Shown here piece by piece: positions 18,422 through 27,209 of a stretch of DNA of 64,000 nt. The notes under the pieces were generated by a model. The model was not told the DNA's origin, did not search any database, and was given only the letters and a program-made list of their open reading frames with translations. A program made the translations under genes and the position numbers. The stretch is from Halochromatium salexigens (GTDB taxonomy: Bacteria; Pseudomonadota; Gammaproteobacteria; Chromatiales; Chromatiaceae). The first letter of the stretch is position 1. The number at the start of each line of letters is the position of its first letter. The stretch lies in contig NZ_NHSF01000020.1 in assembly GCF_016653295.1 (NCBI RefSeq), forward strand, positions 1 through 64,000, in the 5' to 3' direction.

Positions 18422-18450
18422 GCACTGCAACAAATGCTGCACTGCACAAA
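18418..18450. promoter_or_regulatory. Paired PhaR-type operators at the phaP start
   Basis: A 17-bp copy of the phaE operator (18418-18434) is followed directly by a second TGCTGCACTGCACAA element. Together with the site at 18362 this gives phaP three boxes against one for phaE, consistent with strong repression of phasin in the absence of polymer. Confidence 0.6.
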
Positions 18451-18463
18451 CCGGAGCACTGCG

Positions 18464-18835
18464 ATGAACCTGAATGACAACATGAAGACCCTGAACGACC
18501 TCACCAACAACAGCGTTGAGCGGATGACCGCGCTGGGCGAGCTGAACATGAAGGTCGCCGAGCGCATGGCGACCCGTCAGATGGACCTGTTCGGCCGTTG
18601 GATGGAGCAGGGCACCAAGCTGATGCGCGCGGCCACCGAGGCGCGCGGCTACAGCGATCTGTACAAGACCCAGGTCGACATGACCAAGGAAGCCAGCGAG
18701 CAGATGATGGCCGAGTCCAAGACCAGCCTGCAGTTGGCGACCGAGACCCGTGACGAGTACCGCGCCTGGTTCGAGGCCACGATGGCCGAGATGCGCAAGG
18801 GCGGCGGTCTGGTCGAGGCAACGGCCAAGGCCTGA
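18464..18835 (+). CDS. phaP: Phasin, PHA granule-associated protein
   Basis: 123 residues, all helical and amphipathic, without cysteine; this is the phasin type (about residues 15-115: VERMTALGELNMKVAERMAT, then EASEQMMAESKTSLQLATET). Phasins coat PHA granules and control their number and size. The ATG at 18464 has GGAG upstream and lies about 40 bp past the promoter and operator. It lies between cbbM (divergent) and phaB (same strand). Confidence 0.88.
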   Translation: MNLNDNMKTLNDLTNNSVERMTALGELNMKVAERMATRQMDLFGRWMEQGTKLMRAATEARGYSDLYKTQVDMTKEASEQMMAESKTSLQLATETRDEYRAWFEATMAEMRKGGGLVEATAKA

Positions 18836-18946
18836 AGGGCAAGCCTCGGGATCGAGCCGCAGGCGCTGGGCGACCCCGAACCCTTGGGTGCGTCCAGCGA
18901 CGTCTTGGCTCCATCGTCGCTCGCCACAGACTCGGGAATGACGACT

Positions 18947-19708
18947 ATGACTGACTCAAACAAACCGGCTGGCCGGGTGGCCTTGGTCACCGGCGGCATT
19001 GGCGGCATTGGCACCGCCATCTGCCGACGCCTGGCGCAAGAGGGCTGGCGCGTGGTGGCCAATCATCACCCCTCCGAGCAGGAGGCCGCGCAGGCCTGGC
19101 GCAACGATCTGACGGGCGAAGGGCTGAGTGTCGATACCATCGCCGCCGATGTCTCCGATTTCGAGGATTGCGGGCGGATGATCGCCGCCATCAAGGCCGA
19201 TCAGGGGCCGGTCTCGGCGCTGGTCAACTGCGCGGGCATCACCCGCGACAAGACCTTCAAGAAGATGGACGAGGCGCAGTGGCGCGCGGTCATCGATGTC
19301 AACCTCAACAGCGTGTTCAACGTCACCCGCCAGGTCTGGGACGACATGCTCGAGGCCGGCTTCGGGCGCGTGGTCAACATCTCCTCGGTCAACGGTCAGC
19401 GCGGCCAGTTCGGCCAGGCCAACTATGCCGCGGCCAAGGCCGGCATGCACGGCATCACCATGACGCTGGCGCAGGAAGGCGCGGCGAAGGGCGTCACCGC
19501 GAACACCGTCTCGCCTGGTTACGTCGAAACACCGATGACCTTGGCGATGCGCGATGACGTGCGCGAGGCGATCGTCGCCAGCGTACCGATGCGCCGCATG
19601 GGGCGTCCGGAAGAGATCGCAAGCGCGGTCGCATTCTTGCTCGATGAGGCTAACGGTTATGTCACCGGCGCCAACCTGCCGGTCAATGGTGGCCTGTTCA
19701 TGCACTGA
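18947..19708 (+). CDS. phaB: Acetoacetyl-CoA reductase PhaB
   Basis: About 253 residues, short-chain dehydrogenase. It reduces acetoacetyl-CoA to (R)-3-hydroxybutyryl-CoA with NADPH, feeding PhaC/E. Motifs are the cofactor loop TGGIGGIG, NCAG, catalytic Ser in NISSVNGQ and Tyr-x3-Lys in YAAAKAG. GGVGGIG-type loops and the ending LPVNGGLFMH are typical of PhaB. The ATG at 18938 is also in frame; 18947 has better spacing to GGGA. A terminator follows at 19803. Confidence 0.95.
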   Translation: MTDSNKPAGRVALVTGGIGGIGTAICRRLAQEGWRVVANHHPSEQEAAQAWRNDLTGEGLSVDTIAADVSDFEDCGRMIAAIKADQGPVSALVNCAGITRDKTFKKMDEAQWRAVIDVNLNSVFNVTRQVWDDMLEAGFGRVVNISSVNGQRGQFGQANYAAAKAGMHGITMTLAQEGAAKGVTANTVSPGYVETPMTLAMRDDVREAIVASVPMRRMGRPEEIASAVAFLLDEANGYVTGANLPVNGGLFMH

Positions 19709-19802
19709 CGCCGCTAGGCGCTCACTGTGGCAAATCCTGATCGGCTGCATGGGCAGCCGGTCGGTTCAGTGTCCTCCTCGTCTCTCTCCCAAGAGACAGT
19801 TC

Positions 19803-19833
19803 GGCCCGGCATTCCCCCTGCCGGGCCTTTTTT
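19803..19833 (+). terminator. Intrinsic terminator after phaB
   Basis: GGCCCGGCA and TGCCGGGCC form a perfect 9-bp stem with a C-rich loop followed by six T. It closes the phaP-phaB unit and lies just beyond the end of the convergent SDR gene. Confidence 0.9.
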
Positions 19834-19845
19834 ATGCGCCGCTCT

Positions 19846-20562
19846 TCACCAGGGGATCGGTTCGCCGTGACGGAAGAAGCCACCGCTCGGGCCATCAGCG
19901 GGCAGGGTCGCGGCCCAGAGGATGCCCTTGACGCCCTCCTCGATGCTCAGGTGCGCATTCGACCCACCCATCTCGGTGCGGACCCAGCCCGGGCAGACCG
20001 AATTGATCTTGATGCCGCTGTCGGCGCCAAGTTCGTCGGCAAAGATGCGGGTCACCGCGTTCAGCGCGGTCTTCGACAGCCGATAAGCAGGGCAAAAGCC
20101 ATTCATGTCGCTGAGCTGGCCCATCCCGGACGCGATGTTGACGATCCGCCCCTCGCTGTTCATCAGCGGGATCAACAGTTGGCACAGGCGCAGGGCGGCG
20201 AGCGTGTTGGTCTCGAAGGCGCGCCGCATCGGCTCGAGATCGGCCTGCAGGATGCTCGATTGGGGATCACCGGGCGCGGGGTCGGGAAAGATGCCGGCGT
20301 TATTGACCAGCACGTCCAAGCGTCCGAACTCCTGCTGAATGCGGTCGCGGAGCCCGAGGCGTGAGGTCTCGTCGGTGACGTCCAACAGATCGAAACTCAC
20401 GGTCAGCCCTTCCTGGACAAGCGCATCGACGGCCGCCTGGCCTTCTGCTCCGCGTCTTGCGCCGAGCACGACCCGGTAGCCTTGCTGAGCGAGTTGGCGG
20501 CAGGTCTCGTAGCCAAGGCCACGGTAGGCGCCGGTGACGATGGCGACGGGTTGATCGGGCAT
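19846..20562 (-). CDS. Short-chain dehydrogenase/reductase
   Basis: 238 residues, classical SDR fold: TGAYRGLGYETC cofactor loop, LDVLVNNAGIF, catalytic Ser in NIASGMGQ and Tyr-x3-Lys in YRLSKTA. It resembles carbonyl-reductase-like SDRs, but the substrate cannot be told from sequence. The C-terminus GPSGGFFRHGEPIPW is like NAD(P)H-dependent carbonyl reductases of plants and bacteria. Although it sits next to phaB, the two are on opposite strands and not closely similar. Confidence 0.85.
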   Translation of the reverse strand: MPDQPVAIVTGAYRGLGYETCRQLAQQGYRVVLGARRGAEGQAAVDALVQEGLTVSFDLLDVTDETSRLGLRDRIQQEFGRLDVLVNNAGIFPDPAPGDPQSSILQADLEPMRRAFETNTLAALRLCQLLIPLMNSEGRIVNIASGMGQLSDMNGFCPAYRLSKTALNAVTRIFADELGADSGIKINSVCPGWVRTEMGGSNAHLSIEEGVKGILWAATLPADGPSGGFFRHGEPIPW

Positions 20563-20715
20563 GGGTCAGTCCTCCGGATAAGGGTGGGTCTTGGCGCTGG
20601 CGGTCTTGGGCCGCGCCCGGGTGCGAGGCGTGCTTGCCGACACTGCCTGCGACAGTGCACCATATCGTCTTTCCTGTATAGGGTACTGCACGCATCCATC
20701 ATGAAGAGGTGTCAG

Positions 20716-21102
20716 GTGAAAAGCTATCAAGCCGGTTTTACGTTGATCGAACTGATGATCGTTGTGGCCATTATCGGCATCTTGGTAGCGATAGCGGTCC
20801 CTTCTTATCAAGGCATCCAAAAGTCTTCCGCAGAAAAAGCCTGTCTGGCTGAGGCTTCAGCCTATGCGAAGTCGCAGCTTGCTAATAAAACGCTTGATTC
20901 TGGTTATACGTTCGAGGCCCCTGAAAAAAGCGCATGTGAAACAATTTCCACCCCATCAGGTATCGGTGGTGATGATACGATTACTGCAACCCCTAAATCT
21001 CCTGGGGAACTGAATATAACTTGTGACATGGATACAGGTAATTGCTCATTGGACGCTGCTGCTGCTGATAGTAATAATACGAACAGCGCTAATAGTAATT
21101 GA
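20716..21102 (+). CDS. Type IV pilin-like major subunit
   Basis: A 128-residue prepilin. A GTG start at 20716 with AAGAGG upstream gives a 7-residue leader (VKSYQAG) cut before FTLIELMIVVAIIGILVAIA, the canonical class III signal with Glu5. The in-frame ATG at 20701 would lengthen the leader by five. The globular domain has a Cys pair near the end (CDMDTGNC) and an Asn/Ser tail. Base composition is markedly AT-richer than neighbours. No other pilus genes lie close, so it is an orphan locus. Confidence 0.88.
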   Translation: MKSYQAGFTLIELMIVVAIIGILVAIAVPSYQGIQKSSAEKACLAEASAYAKSQLANKTLDSGYTFEAPEKSACETISTPSGIGGDDTITATPKSPGELNITCDMDTGNCSLDAAAADSNNTNSANSN

Positions 21103-21163
21103 AAACCTTTTATTGCCAAGGGTGTTTCATCGATCACTGATCGTGCAGCCCCGCTTACCAGCA

Positions 21164-21568
21164 TCAGCCTGAATCGGCGGCGTTTCCGTCTTGGTTGCCA
21201 TCTTTGTCTTCACTCAACCGGCCGCTCCCATCATGCCTCTGCAGGGTCGTCTCCGGTGGCAGTCCGGTTTCACCGCGCTCGCGCAAGTGGAGCGCGGCCT
21301 TGGCCATGAGGTGGGCGCTGACCGGGGCGGTGATGAACAGGAAGACGGCGACCAAGACTTCGTGCAATGAGATCCCTGGCATTGTCCAGCTAAAGAAGAT
21401 CGCCGAGGCGATGAGCAGGCTGCCGACGCCAAGCGTGGTGGCCTTGGTTGGCGTGTGCAGCCGCTCATAGAAATCGCGCAGGCGCACGAGGCCGATCGAA
21501 CCCAGACAGGTAAAGGCGGCGCCGATGAGGATCAGCACCGCGATCAGCGATTCCATCAACAGATCCAT
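21164..21568 (-). CDS. mrpG: Mrp antiporter subunit MrpG (MnhG/PhaG)
   Basis: About 134 residues: three membrane helices (residues 5-25, 38-55, 65-85) with the family segment GSIGLVRLRDFYERLHTPTKATTLG, then a hydrophilic tail. It is the last gene of the Mrp operon; GGAG lies before the ATG at 21568. It is a component of the multisubunit cation/proton antiporter in the inner membrane. Confidence 0.92.
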   Translation of the reverse strand: MDLLMESLIAVLILIGAAFTCLGSIGLVRLRDFYERLHTPTKATTLGVGSLLIASAIFFSWTMPGISLHEVLVAVFLFITAPVSAHLMAKAALHLRERGETGLPPETTLQRHDGSGRLSEDKDGNQDGNAADSG

Positions 21569-21578
21569 GGTTTGGCTC

Positions 21579-21875
21579 CTATTCGATGATATCGCCACGG
21601 GTGAGGAATTTGGCCAGGGCGACAGTACCAACAAAACCGAACAACGCGATCAGCAGTGCGGCCTCGAAGTAGAGGCTGCTGGCGAGTTTGATATCGAGCA
21701 GCACCAGCAACGCGATCGTATTCACATAGAGGGTATCCAACGCCAGGATGCGATCTGGCTTGTCCGGCCCGACGATCAGCCGCCAGAGCGATAACAACAC
21801 CGCAGCGGTCACCAGCAGGAAGCCGATCATGAGTGCTGAGTTCAGGATCAAACCGGTTTCGGTCAAGTCGCTCAT
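21579..21875 (-). CDS. mrpF: Mrp antiporter subunit MrpF
   Basis: 98 residues, three membrane helices, with the family motif RLIVGPDKPDRILALDTLYVN. It lies 10 bp upstream of mrpG. Small hydrophobic subunit required for assembly of the antiporter. Confidence 0.92.
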   Translation of the reverse strand: MSDLTETGLILNSALMIGFLLVTAAVLLSLWRLIVGPDKPDRILALDTLYVNTIALLVLLDIKLASSLYFEAALLIALFGFVGTVALAKFLTRGDIIE

Positions 21876-21950
21876 CACCTCATCTCCATTGACTCTGGGC
21901 TTGCATCACTGGGCTCGCAGCATGCGGCGTGGCGCCTCGATCAAGTCTGA

Positions 21951-22442
21951 TCAACGCTGCTCCAATGCATCGAGCAATGGCTGCTCATAGCGCGTGCGGA
22001 TATCGGCGATGATCGCGCCTGGATCATGGCCCTGCAACGCGTGGATGATCAATTCGCTGCGATCGGGACTGAGCGAGGCCGACAGGGTGCCGGGCGTCAA
22101 GGTGACGATATTCGCCAGCAGACTCACGCCGACGTTGCCCTGCAGGCGCAGCGGCATGCGGATGAAGGCCGGCTGGATGCGCGCCATCGGCCCGACGATG
22201 AGCCGCGCGACCGCGAGGTTCGCAACGACGATATCGACGAGCACGGTACCGGCCAGCCGCAGCAGCGACAACGGCCGACGGATGCGCACCTGCGCGGTCC
22301 AGAAACGCACCGTGTAGAGCGGGATCAGCCAGGCGAGCAGCGCGCCGAGCAGGATCTGACCGGGCGCGATCGAATTGACCAGCAGCAGCCAGAGGCCAAG
22401 CAGCATCAACGACAGAATCGGGTGCGGCAGAAGCGGTTTCAT
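21951..22442 (-). CDS. mrpE: Mrp antiporter subunit MrpE
   Basis: 163 residues with two N-terminal membrane helices, then a soluble part with RMPLRLQGNVGVSLLANIVTLTPGTLSA, the conserved MnhE segment. The ATG overlaps the mrpD stop (TGATG), so it is translationally coupled. A 75-bp gap separates it from mrpF. Confidence 0.92.
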   Translation of the reverse strand: MKPLLPHPILSLMLLGLWLLLVNSIAPGQILLGALLAWLIPLYTVRFWTAQVRIRRPLSLLRLAGTVLVDIVVANLAVARLIVGPMARIQPAFIRMPLRLQGNVGVSLLANIVTLTPGTLSASLSPDRSELIIHALQGHDPGAIIADIRTRYEQPLLDALEQR

Positions 22443-24073
22443 CAGTGTGCGGGCATGATTTGATCGGGCGGTGAATGGACGGTCGTTCGCCGTGGCCCGG
22501 CCACTTCGGCCATTTTTGCTGGCTCGGTGTCAGTGTCGGCGTCGGCGTCGTTATCAGTGGCCCCGGCACCCAGCACCGCCTCGAGATATCCACCGGGGTC
22601 GACCAACTGCGCGGCGGCAGCCTGCGCGTAGCCGTGGATCGGGCTTGCGAAGACGACGAACAGCAGGCTGATCCCGGCGAGCGCGGCGACCGGTACCAGC
22701 TTGGCCACATTGGGCAAGCTCGCGGTCCTGGCATGGGTCTCGGTCTTGAAGAACAGCGTGCTGCCGGCACGGGCCAGGGCGATGAGCGTCAGCAGGCCGG
22801 TGATCAGCACGATCGCCATGATCCAAGGCATCGCCGCCGGCGCGCCGACACTCGCCTTAAGGATCAGCACCTTGCCGATGAACCCCGACAGAGGCGGCAG
22901 CCCGGCGACCGCCAGCGCCAGCACCAGGAACAGCCCGCCGAGCAGATTCGCGGCCGGCAGCATGGGCCCGGCGCGCAGTTCATCGCCGAAGGCGCCCCGG
23001 GTGCGGGCCACATTCTCGGTGAGCATGAACAGGGCCGCCACGACCAGGGTCGATTGGAATGTGTAGTACAGGCCCGCGCTCAGCGCCGCCTCGCCGCCGA
23101 GGCCGAAGGCGGTCAGGATGCTGCCGGCGGAGACCACCACCAGATGCGAGACCAACAGGGCCAGGCGCTGGCTGGCGAGCGCGCCAAGGGTGCCGACCAC
23201 GAGGGTGATCAGCCCGAGCACCAGCATCCAGGGATCGACCAGACCGGCGAGCGGGCCGGCGTCGGCGCCAAAGATCAGGCTGTAGACGCGCAGGATCGAA
23301 TAGGCACCGACCTTGGTCATGATCGCGAACAAGGCGACCGCAGCCGGCCCCGCCGCCGAATAGGCGCCCGGCAGCCACAGATGCAGCGGCGCCAGCGCCG
23401 CCTTGAGCGCGAAGACCAGGAACAGCAACAGCGCCGCCGCGCGCACCAGCCCGATATCCTCTGGCCCCAGCGCCGCGACCCGCTGCGAGAGATCGGCCAT
23501 GTTGAGGGTGCCGAGCACACCGTAGAGGGTGCCCACCGCGAACAAAAACAGGCTCGAGCCGACCAGGTTGATCACCACATAATGCAGGCCGGCACGACTG
23601 CGCGCCGCGCCACCGCCATGCAGTAGCAGCCCGTACGAGGCGATCAGCAGGATCTCGAAGAAGACGAAGAGATTGAACAGGTCACCGGTCAGGAAAGCGC
23701 CGTTCAGCCCCATCAGCAGGAATTGGAACAGCACATGGAACTGACGGCCACGACGATCGCTGCCCTGGATCGCATGCATCATCGCAAACAGCGCCAGCAC
23801 CGAGGTCAGTAGCACCATCCCAGCCGCGAGCCGGTCGGCGACCAGCACGATGCCATGGGGCGCGGCCCAGTTGCCGAGCCGATAGACCAGGATCTCGCCA
23901 TCGGCGACCTGCAACAACAGCCAGAGCGAGACGCCGAGCAACAACTGGACACCGAGCATGCTGAGGGTGCGCCGCAGAGGCGTGGCGCTGCCGCGCAACA
24001 GCACCAGGAGCGTCCCGGTCAGCAGTGGCACCAGGATCGGCGCGATCACCCCATGGGCGGTGACTGCGCTCAT
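22442..24073 (-). CDS. mrpD: Mrp antiporter subunit MrpD (NuoM/N-like)
   Basis: 543 residues, about 14 membrane helices, proton-translocating Nuo/Mrp family. It carries the conserved Glu/Lys-bearing helices (LFNLFVFFEILLIASYGLLL and the ALKAALAPLHLWLPGAYS loop). It overlaps mrpC by 4 bases (ATGA). Works with MrpA as one of two proton-channel-like subunits. Confidence 0.93.
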   Translation of the reverse strand: MSAVTAHGVIAPILVPLLTGTLLVLLRGSATPLRRTLSMLGVQLLLGVSLWLLLQVADGEILVYRLGNWAAPHGIVLVADRLAAGMVLLTSVLALFAMMHAIQGSDRRGRQFHVLFQFLLMGLNGAFLTGDLFNLFVFFEILLIASYGLLLHGGGAARSRAGLHYVVINLVGSSLFLFAVGTLYGVLGTLNMADLSQRVAALGPEDIGLVRAAALLLFLVFALKAALAPLHLWLPGAYSAAGPAAVALFAIMTKVGAYSILRVYSLIFGADAGPLAGLVDPWMLVLGLITLVVGTLGALASQRLALLVSHLVVVSAGSILTAFGLGGEAALSAGLYYTFQSTLVVAALFMLTENVARTRGAFGDELRAGPMLPAANLLGGLFLVLALAVAGLPPLSGFIGKVLILKASVGAPAAMPWIMAIVLITGLLTLIALARAGSTLFFKTETHARTASLPNVAKLVPVAALAGISLLFVVFASPIHGYAQAAAAQLVDPGGYLEAVLGAGATDNDADADTDTEPAKMAEVAGPRRTTVHSPPDQIMPAH

Positions 24074-24396
24074 GGCTCGCGCCCGTCCACATGGTCGTTG
24101 CCGAGATCAGCGCGCGCGCGCAGGGCGAGCACGACGACGAAGGCGGTCATGCCGAAGCCGATCACGATCGCGGTCAGCACCAGCGCCTGCGGCAGTGGGT
24201 CGGCATAGGCCGAGCGGCCCGGTTCGATGATCGCCGGCACCCCGATGCTCAAGCGTCCCATCACGAACAGGAACAGGTTCACCGCATAGGAGAGCAGGGT
24301 GATGCCGAGCACGACCGGAAAGGTGCGCGCCCGCAACAGCAGATAGATGCCGCAACCGGCGAGCAGGCCGATGACCAGGGCGATGAGCGCTTCCAT
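24070..24396 (-). CDS. mrpC: Mrp antiporter subunit MrpC (NuoK-like)
   Basis: 108 residues with three membrane helices, homologous to NuoK (LLRARTFPVVLGITLLSYAVN, then DPLPQALVLTAIVIGFG). The start at 24396 overlaps the mrpA stop (TGATG). The longer frame upstream is antisense to mrpA coding sequence and not expected to be translated. Confidence 0.93.
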   Translation of the reverse strand: MEALIALVIGLLAGCGIYLLLRARTFPVVLGITLLSYAVNLFLFVMGRLSIGVPAIIEPGRSAYADPLPQALVLTAIVIGFGMTAFVVVLALRARADLGNDHVDGREP

Positions 24397-27206
24397 CAGG
24401 GTTTGGGGTCGCTGTTGGAGATGGGTGCCCGACGTTGCATCAGGCCGATGCGCCCGAGCCGGATCAGGATGACCAGGGTGATGCCGATCACGACCAGCAT
24501 CACGCCGATGTCGAACAGCATCGCCGAGGCCAGCTCGATCTCGCCCAGGATCGGCACAGACCAATGGCCATGAGCCGAAGTCAGGAAGGGCGCGCCGAAG
24601 TACCAACTGCCGAGTCCGGTGGCGGTGGCGAGCAGCAGACCCAGGCCGATCAGCGGATGCAGCTCGCCGGACAGGCGCGTCTGGGTCCAGAGGACACCAT
24701 TGGCGAGATATTGCATCACCAGCGCCACCGCGATGATGAGCCCGGCGATGAAGCCGCCACCCGGCAGGTGATGCCCACGCAGCAGGATGAACACCGCGAC
24801 CATCAGGGCCAGCGGCAGCAGCAGGCGTGAGAAGGTGGCCAGGATCAGCGGGTGGGCATCGCTGCTCCAGGGCCGGCCCTGAGCATCGGCGCGCGGGGCC
24901 TCGAGGCGCAGATCGCGCAGCATCATGTAGATGCCGATCGCCGCGATCGCGAGCACTGTGATCTCACCGAGGGTGTCGAAGCCACGAAAGTCGACCAGGA
25001 TGACGTTGACGACATTGCTGCCACCGCCACCGGGCACGCTGTTGCGCAGGAGCCAATCGGAAATGCTGTCGTAGGGACGGGTCAGCACCGCCCAGGTCAG
25101 CACCGTGGTCAGGCCGCCACCGAGCAGCGCCAGCAGCAGATCGCGCAGCTTGCGCGCCAGCGAGGACTCGCGTGGCGTCTCGGCCGGCAGGAAGTGCAGC
25201 GCCAGCAGCAGCAGGATGATGGTCACCATCTCCACCGCGAGCTGAGTGAGCGCCAGGTCCGGCGCCGAGAACTTGACGAAGGCGAGCGCGATGATCAACC
25301 CCACCACGCTCAGCATCACCAGCGCGGTCCAGCGCTGTCGGTGCAGGACCACGGTGCCGAGGGCGCCCACCGCGAGACAGAAGGCGGCGGCCGCGCTGAC
25401 CGGATCGAGCGGCGTCAGGGTCGCGCTGCCGGTCAGGGGCATGCCCCAGAAGCCCAGCAGCAGCATGGCGGCGGCGGCGATGATCAGCACCGCGAGCATG
25501 TCCTGCAGCGAGCGGCGATGGATCAGATGATCGAGCACCCGGCTGCCCTGCAACAGCGCGCGCTCCCAGACCTCGTAGAGCCAGCGCGCATCGAGCTGAC
25601 CGAGCGTGCGCTCGTGCCAGCGAAACAGCGGCCGTCGAATCGCGTAGATCAGCGCACCGCCGGACAGCGCCAGCATGCTCATGCCGAGCGCTGGCGTGAA
25701 CCCGTGCCAGACCTTGAGACTGTACGCCGGCAGAGGCGCCTGCAGCGTGGCGCCGGCCGCGACCGCGAGCAGCGGCCCGAAGGTCAGGCTCGGAAAGATG
25801 CCGACCGCGATACAGATCACCACCAAGATCTCGACCGGCACGCGCATCCAACGCACGGGCTCATGCGGGGTGCGCGGCAGGTCGGTCGGGGTGCCGTTGA
25901 AGAAGACATCATGGATGAAGCGCAGCGAGTAGGCGACCGCCAGCGCACCGGCGATGGTCGCCAGCACCGGCAGCAACCAGGTGCTCTCCTCGAAGGTGGC
26001 CATGTAGACGGTCTTCTCGAAGAACATCTCCTTCGAAAGGAAGCCGTTGAGCAGGGGCACCCCAGCCATGGCGGCGGCGGCGATCATCGCCAGCAGGCCG
26101 GTCTGCGGCATGAACCGCCAGAGACCGGCCAGGCGGCGCATATCCCGCGTGCCGGCCTCGTGATCGATGATGCCGGCGGCCATGAACAGCGACGCCTTGA
26201 AGGTGGCGTGGTTCATGATGTGGAACAGACCCGCCACCGCAGCCAGCGGGGAGCCGATGCCGAACAGCAGCGTGATCAGGCCGAGATGACTGATGGTCGA
26301 ATAGGCCAGCAGCCCCTTGAGGTCATGCTTGAACAGCGCGGTGTAGGCGCCGATCAGCAGCGTGGCCATGCCGGTGGGCGCGACCAGCCAGGTCCAGGCC
26401 TCGGAGCCGGAGAGGGCCGGGAACAGGCGCGCGAGCAGGAAGACGCCCGCCTTGACCATGGTCGCCGAGTGCAGATAGGCGCTGACCGGGGTGGGTGCCG
26501 CCATCGCATGCGGCAGCCAGAAATGGAACGGGAATTGCGCCGATTTGGTGAAGATCCCGAGCAGGATCAGCACCAGCGCCGGCAGGTAGAGCGGGTGCGC
26601 GTGGATGATCTCACGCGCGGCGAGCACGGTGCTGAGGTCATAGCTGCCGACGATCTCGCCGAGCAGCAGGATGCCGCCGAGCAGCGCCAGGCCGCCACCG
26701 CCGGTGATTGCCAGCGCCATGCGCGCGCCACGGCGCGCGTCCTCGCGCTGGCGCCAATAGCTGATCAGCAGGAACGAGCTGATGCTGGTCAGCTCCCAGA
26801 ACATCAGCAGCTGAATCAGGTTCTCGGACATCACCAGCCCGAGCATCGACCCCATGAACAGCAGCAGATAGGCGTAGAAACGGCCCATCGGATCGCGCTC
26901 GGCCAGGTACCAGCGCGCGTAGAGGATCACCAACAGGCCGATGACCAGGATCATCAACGCGAACAGCAGCGCCAGTCCGTCCAGACGAAAGCCGAGCGAG
27001 AGCCCCAGCGCCGGCAGCCAGTCCAATTGCCAGAGCAGGGTCTCGCCCTGCATCACCGCCCAGGCCGGGGCGACCAGCAACGCCAGTGCCGAGACGACGA
27101 CACCGCCGGTGACCCAGGCCGACCACAGCCGCCCGGCGGTGAGCGCCCAGGACGGCAACAGGGCGCCGATGAACGGGATCAGGACGATCAGCGCCAGTTG
27201 GGTCAT
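24396..27206 (-). CDS. mrpA: Fused Mrp antiporter subunit MrpA-MrpB
   Basis: 936 residues. Residues 1-750 are the NuoL-like MrpA, with FWELTSISSFLLISYW, AQFPFHFWLPHAMAAPTPVS and SATMVKAGVFLLARL. The last part, from about residue 770, is an MrpB-like domain (ILLRGHHLPGGGFIAGLI), so A and B are one polypeptide. This fused layout is that of the group 2 Mrp/Pha operons. The complex exports Na+ or K+ in exchange for protons, for pH and salt tolerance. First gene of a tight six-gene leftward operon. Confidence 0.93.
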   Translation of the reverse strand: MTQLALIVLIPFIGALLPSWALTAGRLWSAWVTGGVVVSALALLVAPAWAVMQGETLLWQLDWLPALGLSLGFRLDGLALLFALMILVIGLLVILYARWYLAERDPMGRFYAYLLLFMGSMLGLVMSENLIQLLMFWELTSISSFLLISYWRQREDARRGARMALAITGGGGLALLGGILLLGEIVGSYDLSTVLAAREIIHAHPLYLPALVLILLGIFTKSAQFPFHFWLPHAMAAPTPVSAYLHSATMVKAGVFLLARLFPALSGSEAWTWLVAPTGMATLLIGAYTALFKHDLKGLLAYSTISHLGLITLLFGIGSPLAAVAGLFHIMNHATFKASLFMAAGIIDHEAGTRDMRRLAGLWRFMPQTGLLAMIAAAAMAGVPLLNGFLSKEMFFEKTVYMATFEESTWLLPVLATIAGALAVAYSLRFIHDVFFNGTPTDLPRTPHEPVRWMRVPVEILVVICIAVGIFPSLTFGPLLAVAAGATLQAPLPAYSLKVWHGFTPALGMSMLALSGGALIYAIRRPLFRWHERTLGQLDARWLYEVWERALLQGSRVLDHLIHRRSLQDMLAVLIIAAAAMLLLGFWGMPLTGSATLTPLDPVSAAAAFCLAVGALGTVVLHRQRWTALVMLSVVGLIIALAFVKFSAPDLALTQLAVEMVTIILLLLALHFLPAETPRESSLARKLRDLLLALLGGGLTTVLTWAVLTRPYDSISDWLLRNSVPGGGGSNVVNVILVDFRGFDTLGEITVLAIAAIGIYMMLRDLRLEAPRADAQGRPWSSDAHPLILATFSRLLLPLALMVAVFILLRGHHLPGGGFIAGLIIAVALVMQYLANGVLWTQTRLSGELHPLIGLGLLLATATGLGSWYFGAPFLTSAHGHWSVPILGEIELASAMLFDIGVMLVVIGITLVILIRLGRIGLMQRRAPISNSDPKP

Positions 27207-27209
27207 CGC

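Larger units (their letters stand above)
18086..18463. other. cbbM-phaP divergent intergenic region
   Basis: This 378-bp gap carries the phaP promoter and three PhaR-type sites on the right. The left part serves as the cbbM leader. A TAA-N8-TAA element at 18238-18251 fits the loose TNA-N7/8-TNA pattern of CbbR sites, but that pattern is degenerate. No additional gene is seen. Confidence 0.5.

Noticed and set aside
20641-20660. PhaR site before the SDR gene (CTGCCTGCGACAGTGCACC)
   Set aside because: Only fragments of the CTGC/GCAG pattern with the wrong spacing; unlike the exact sites at phaE and phaP.
22475-23626. 383-codon forward open frame opposite mrpD
   Set aside because: Low-complexity antisense shadow.
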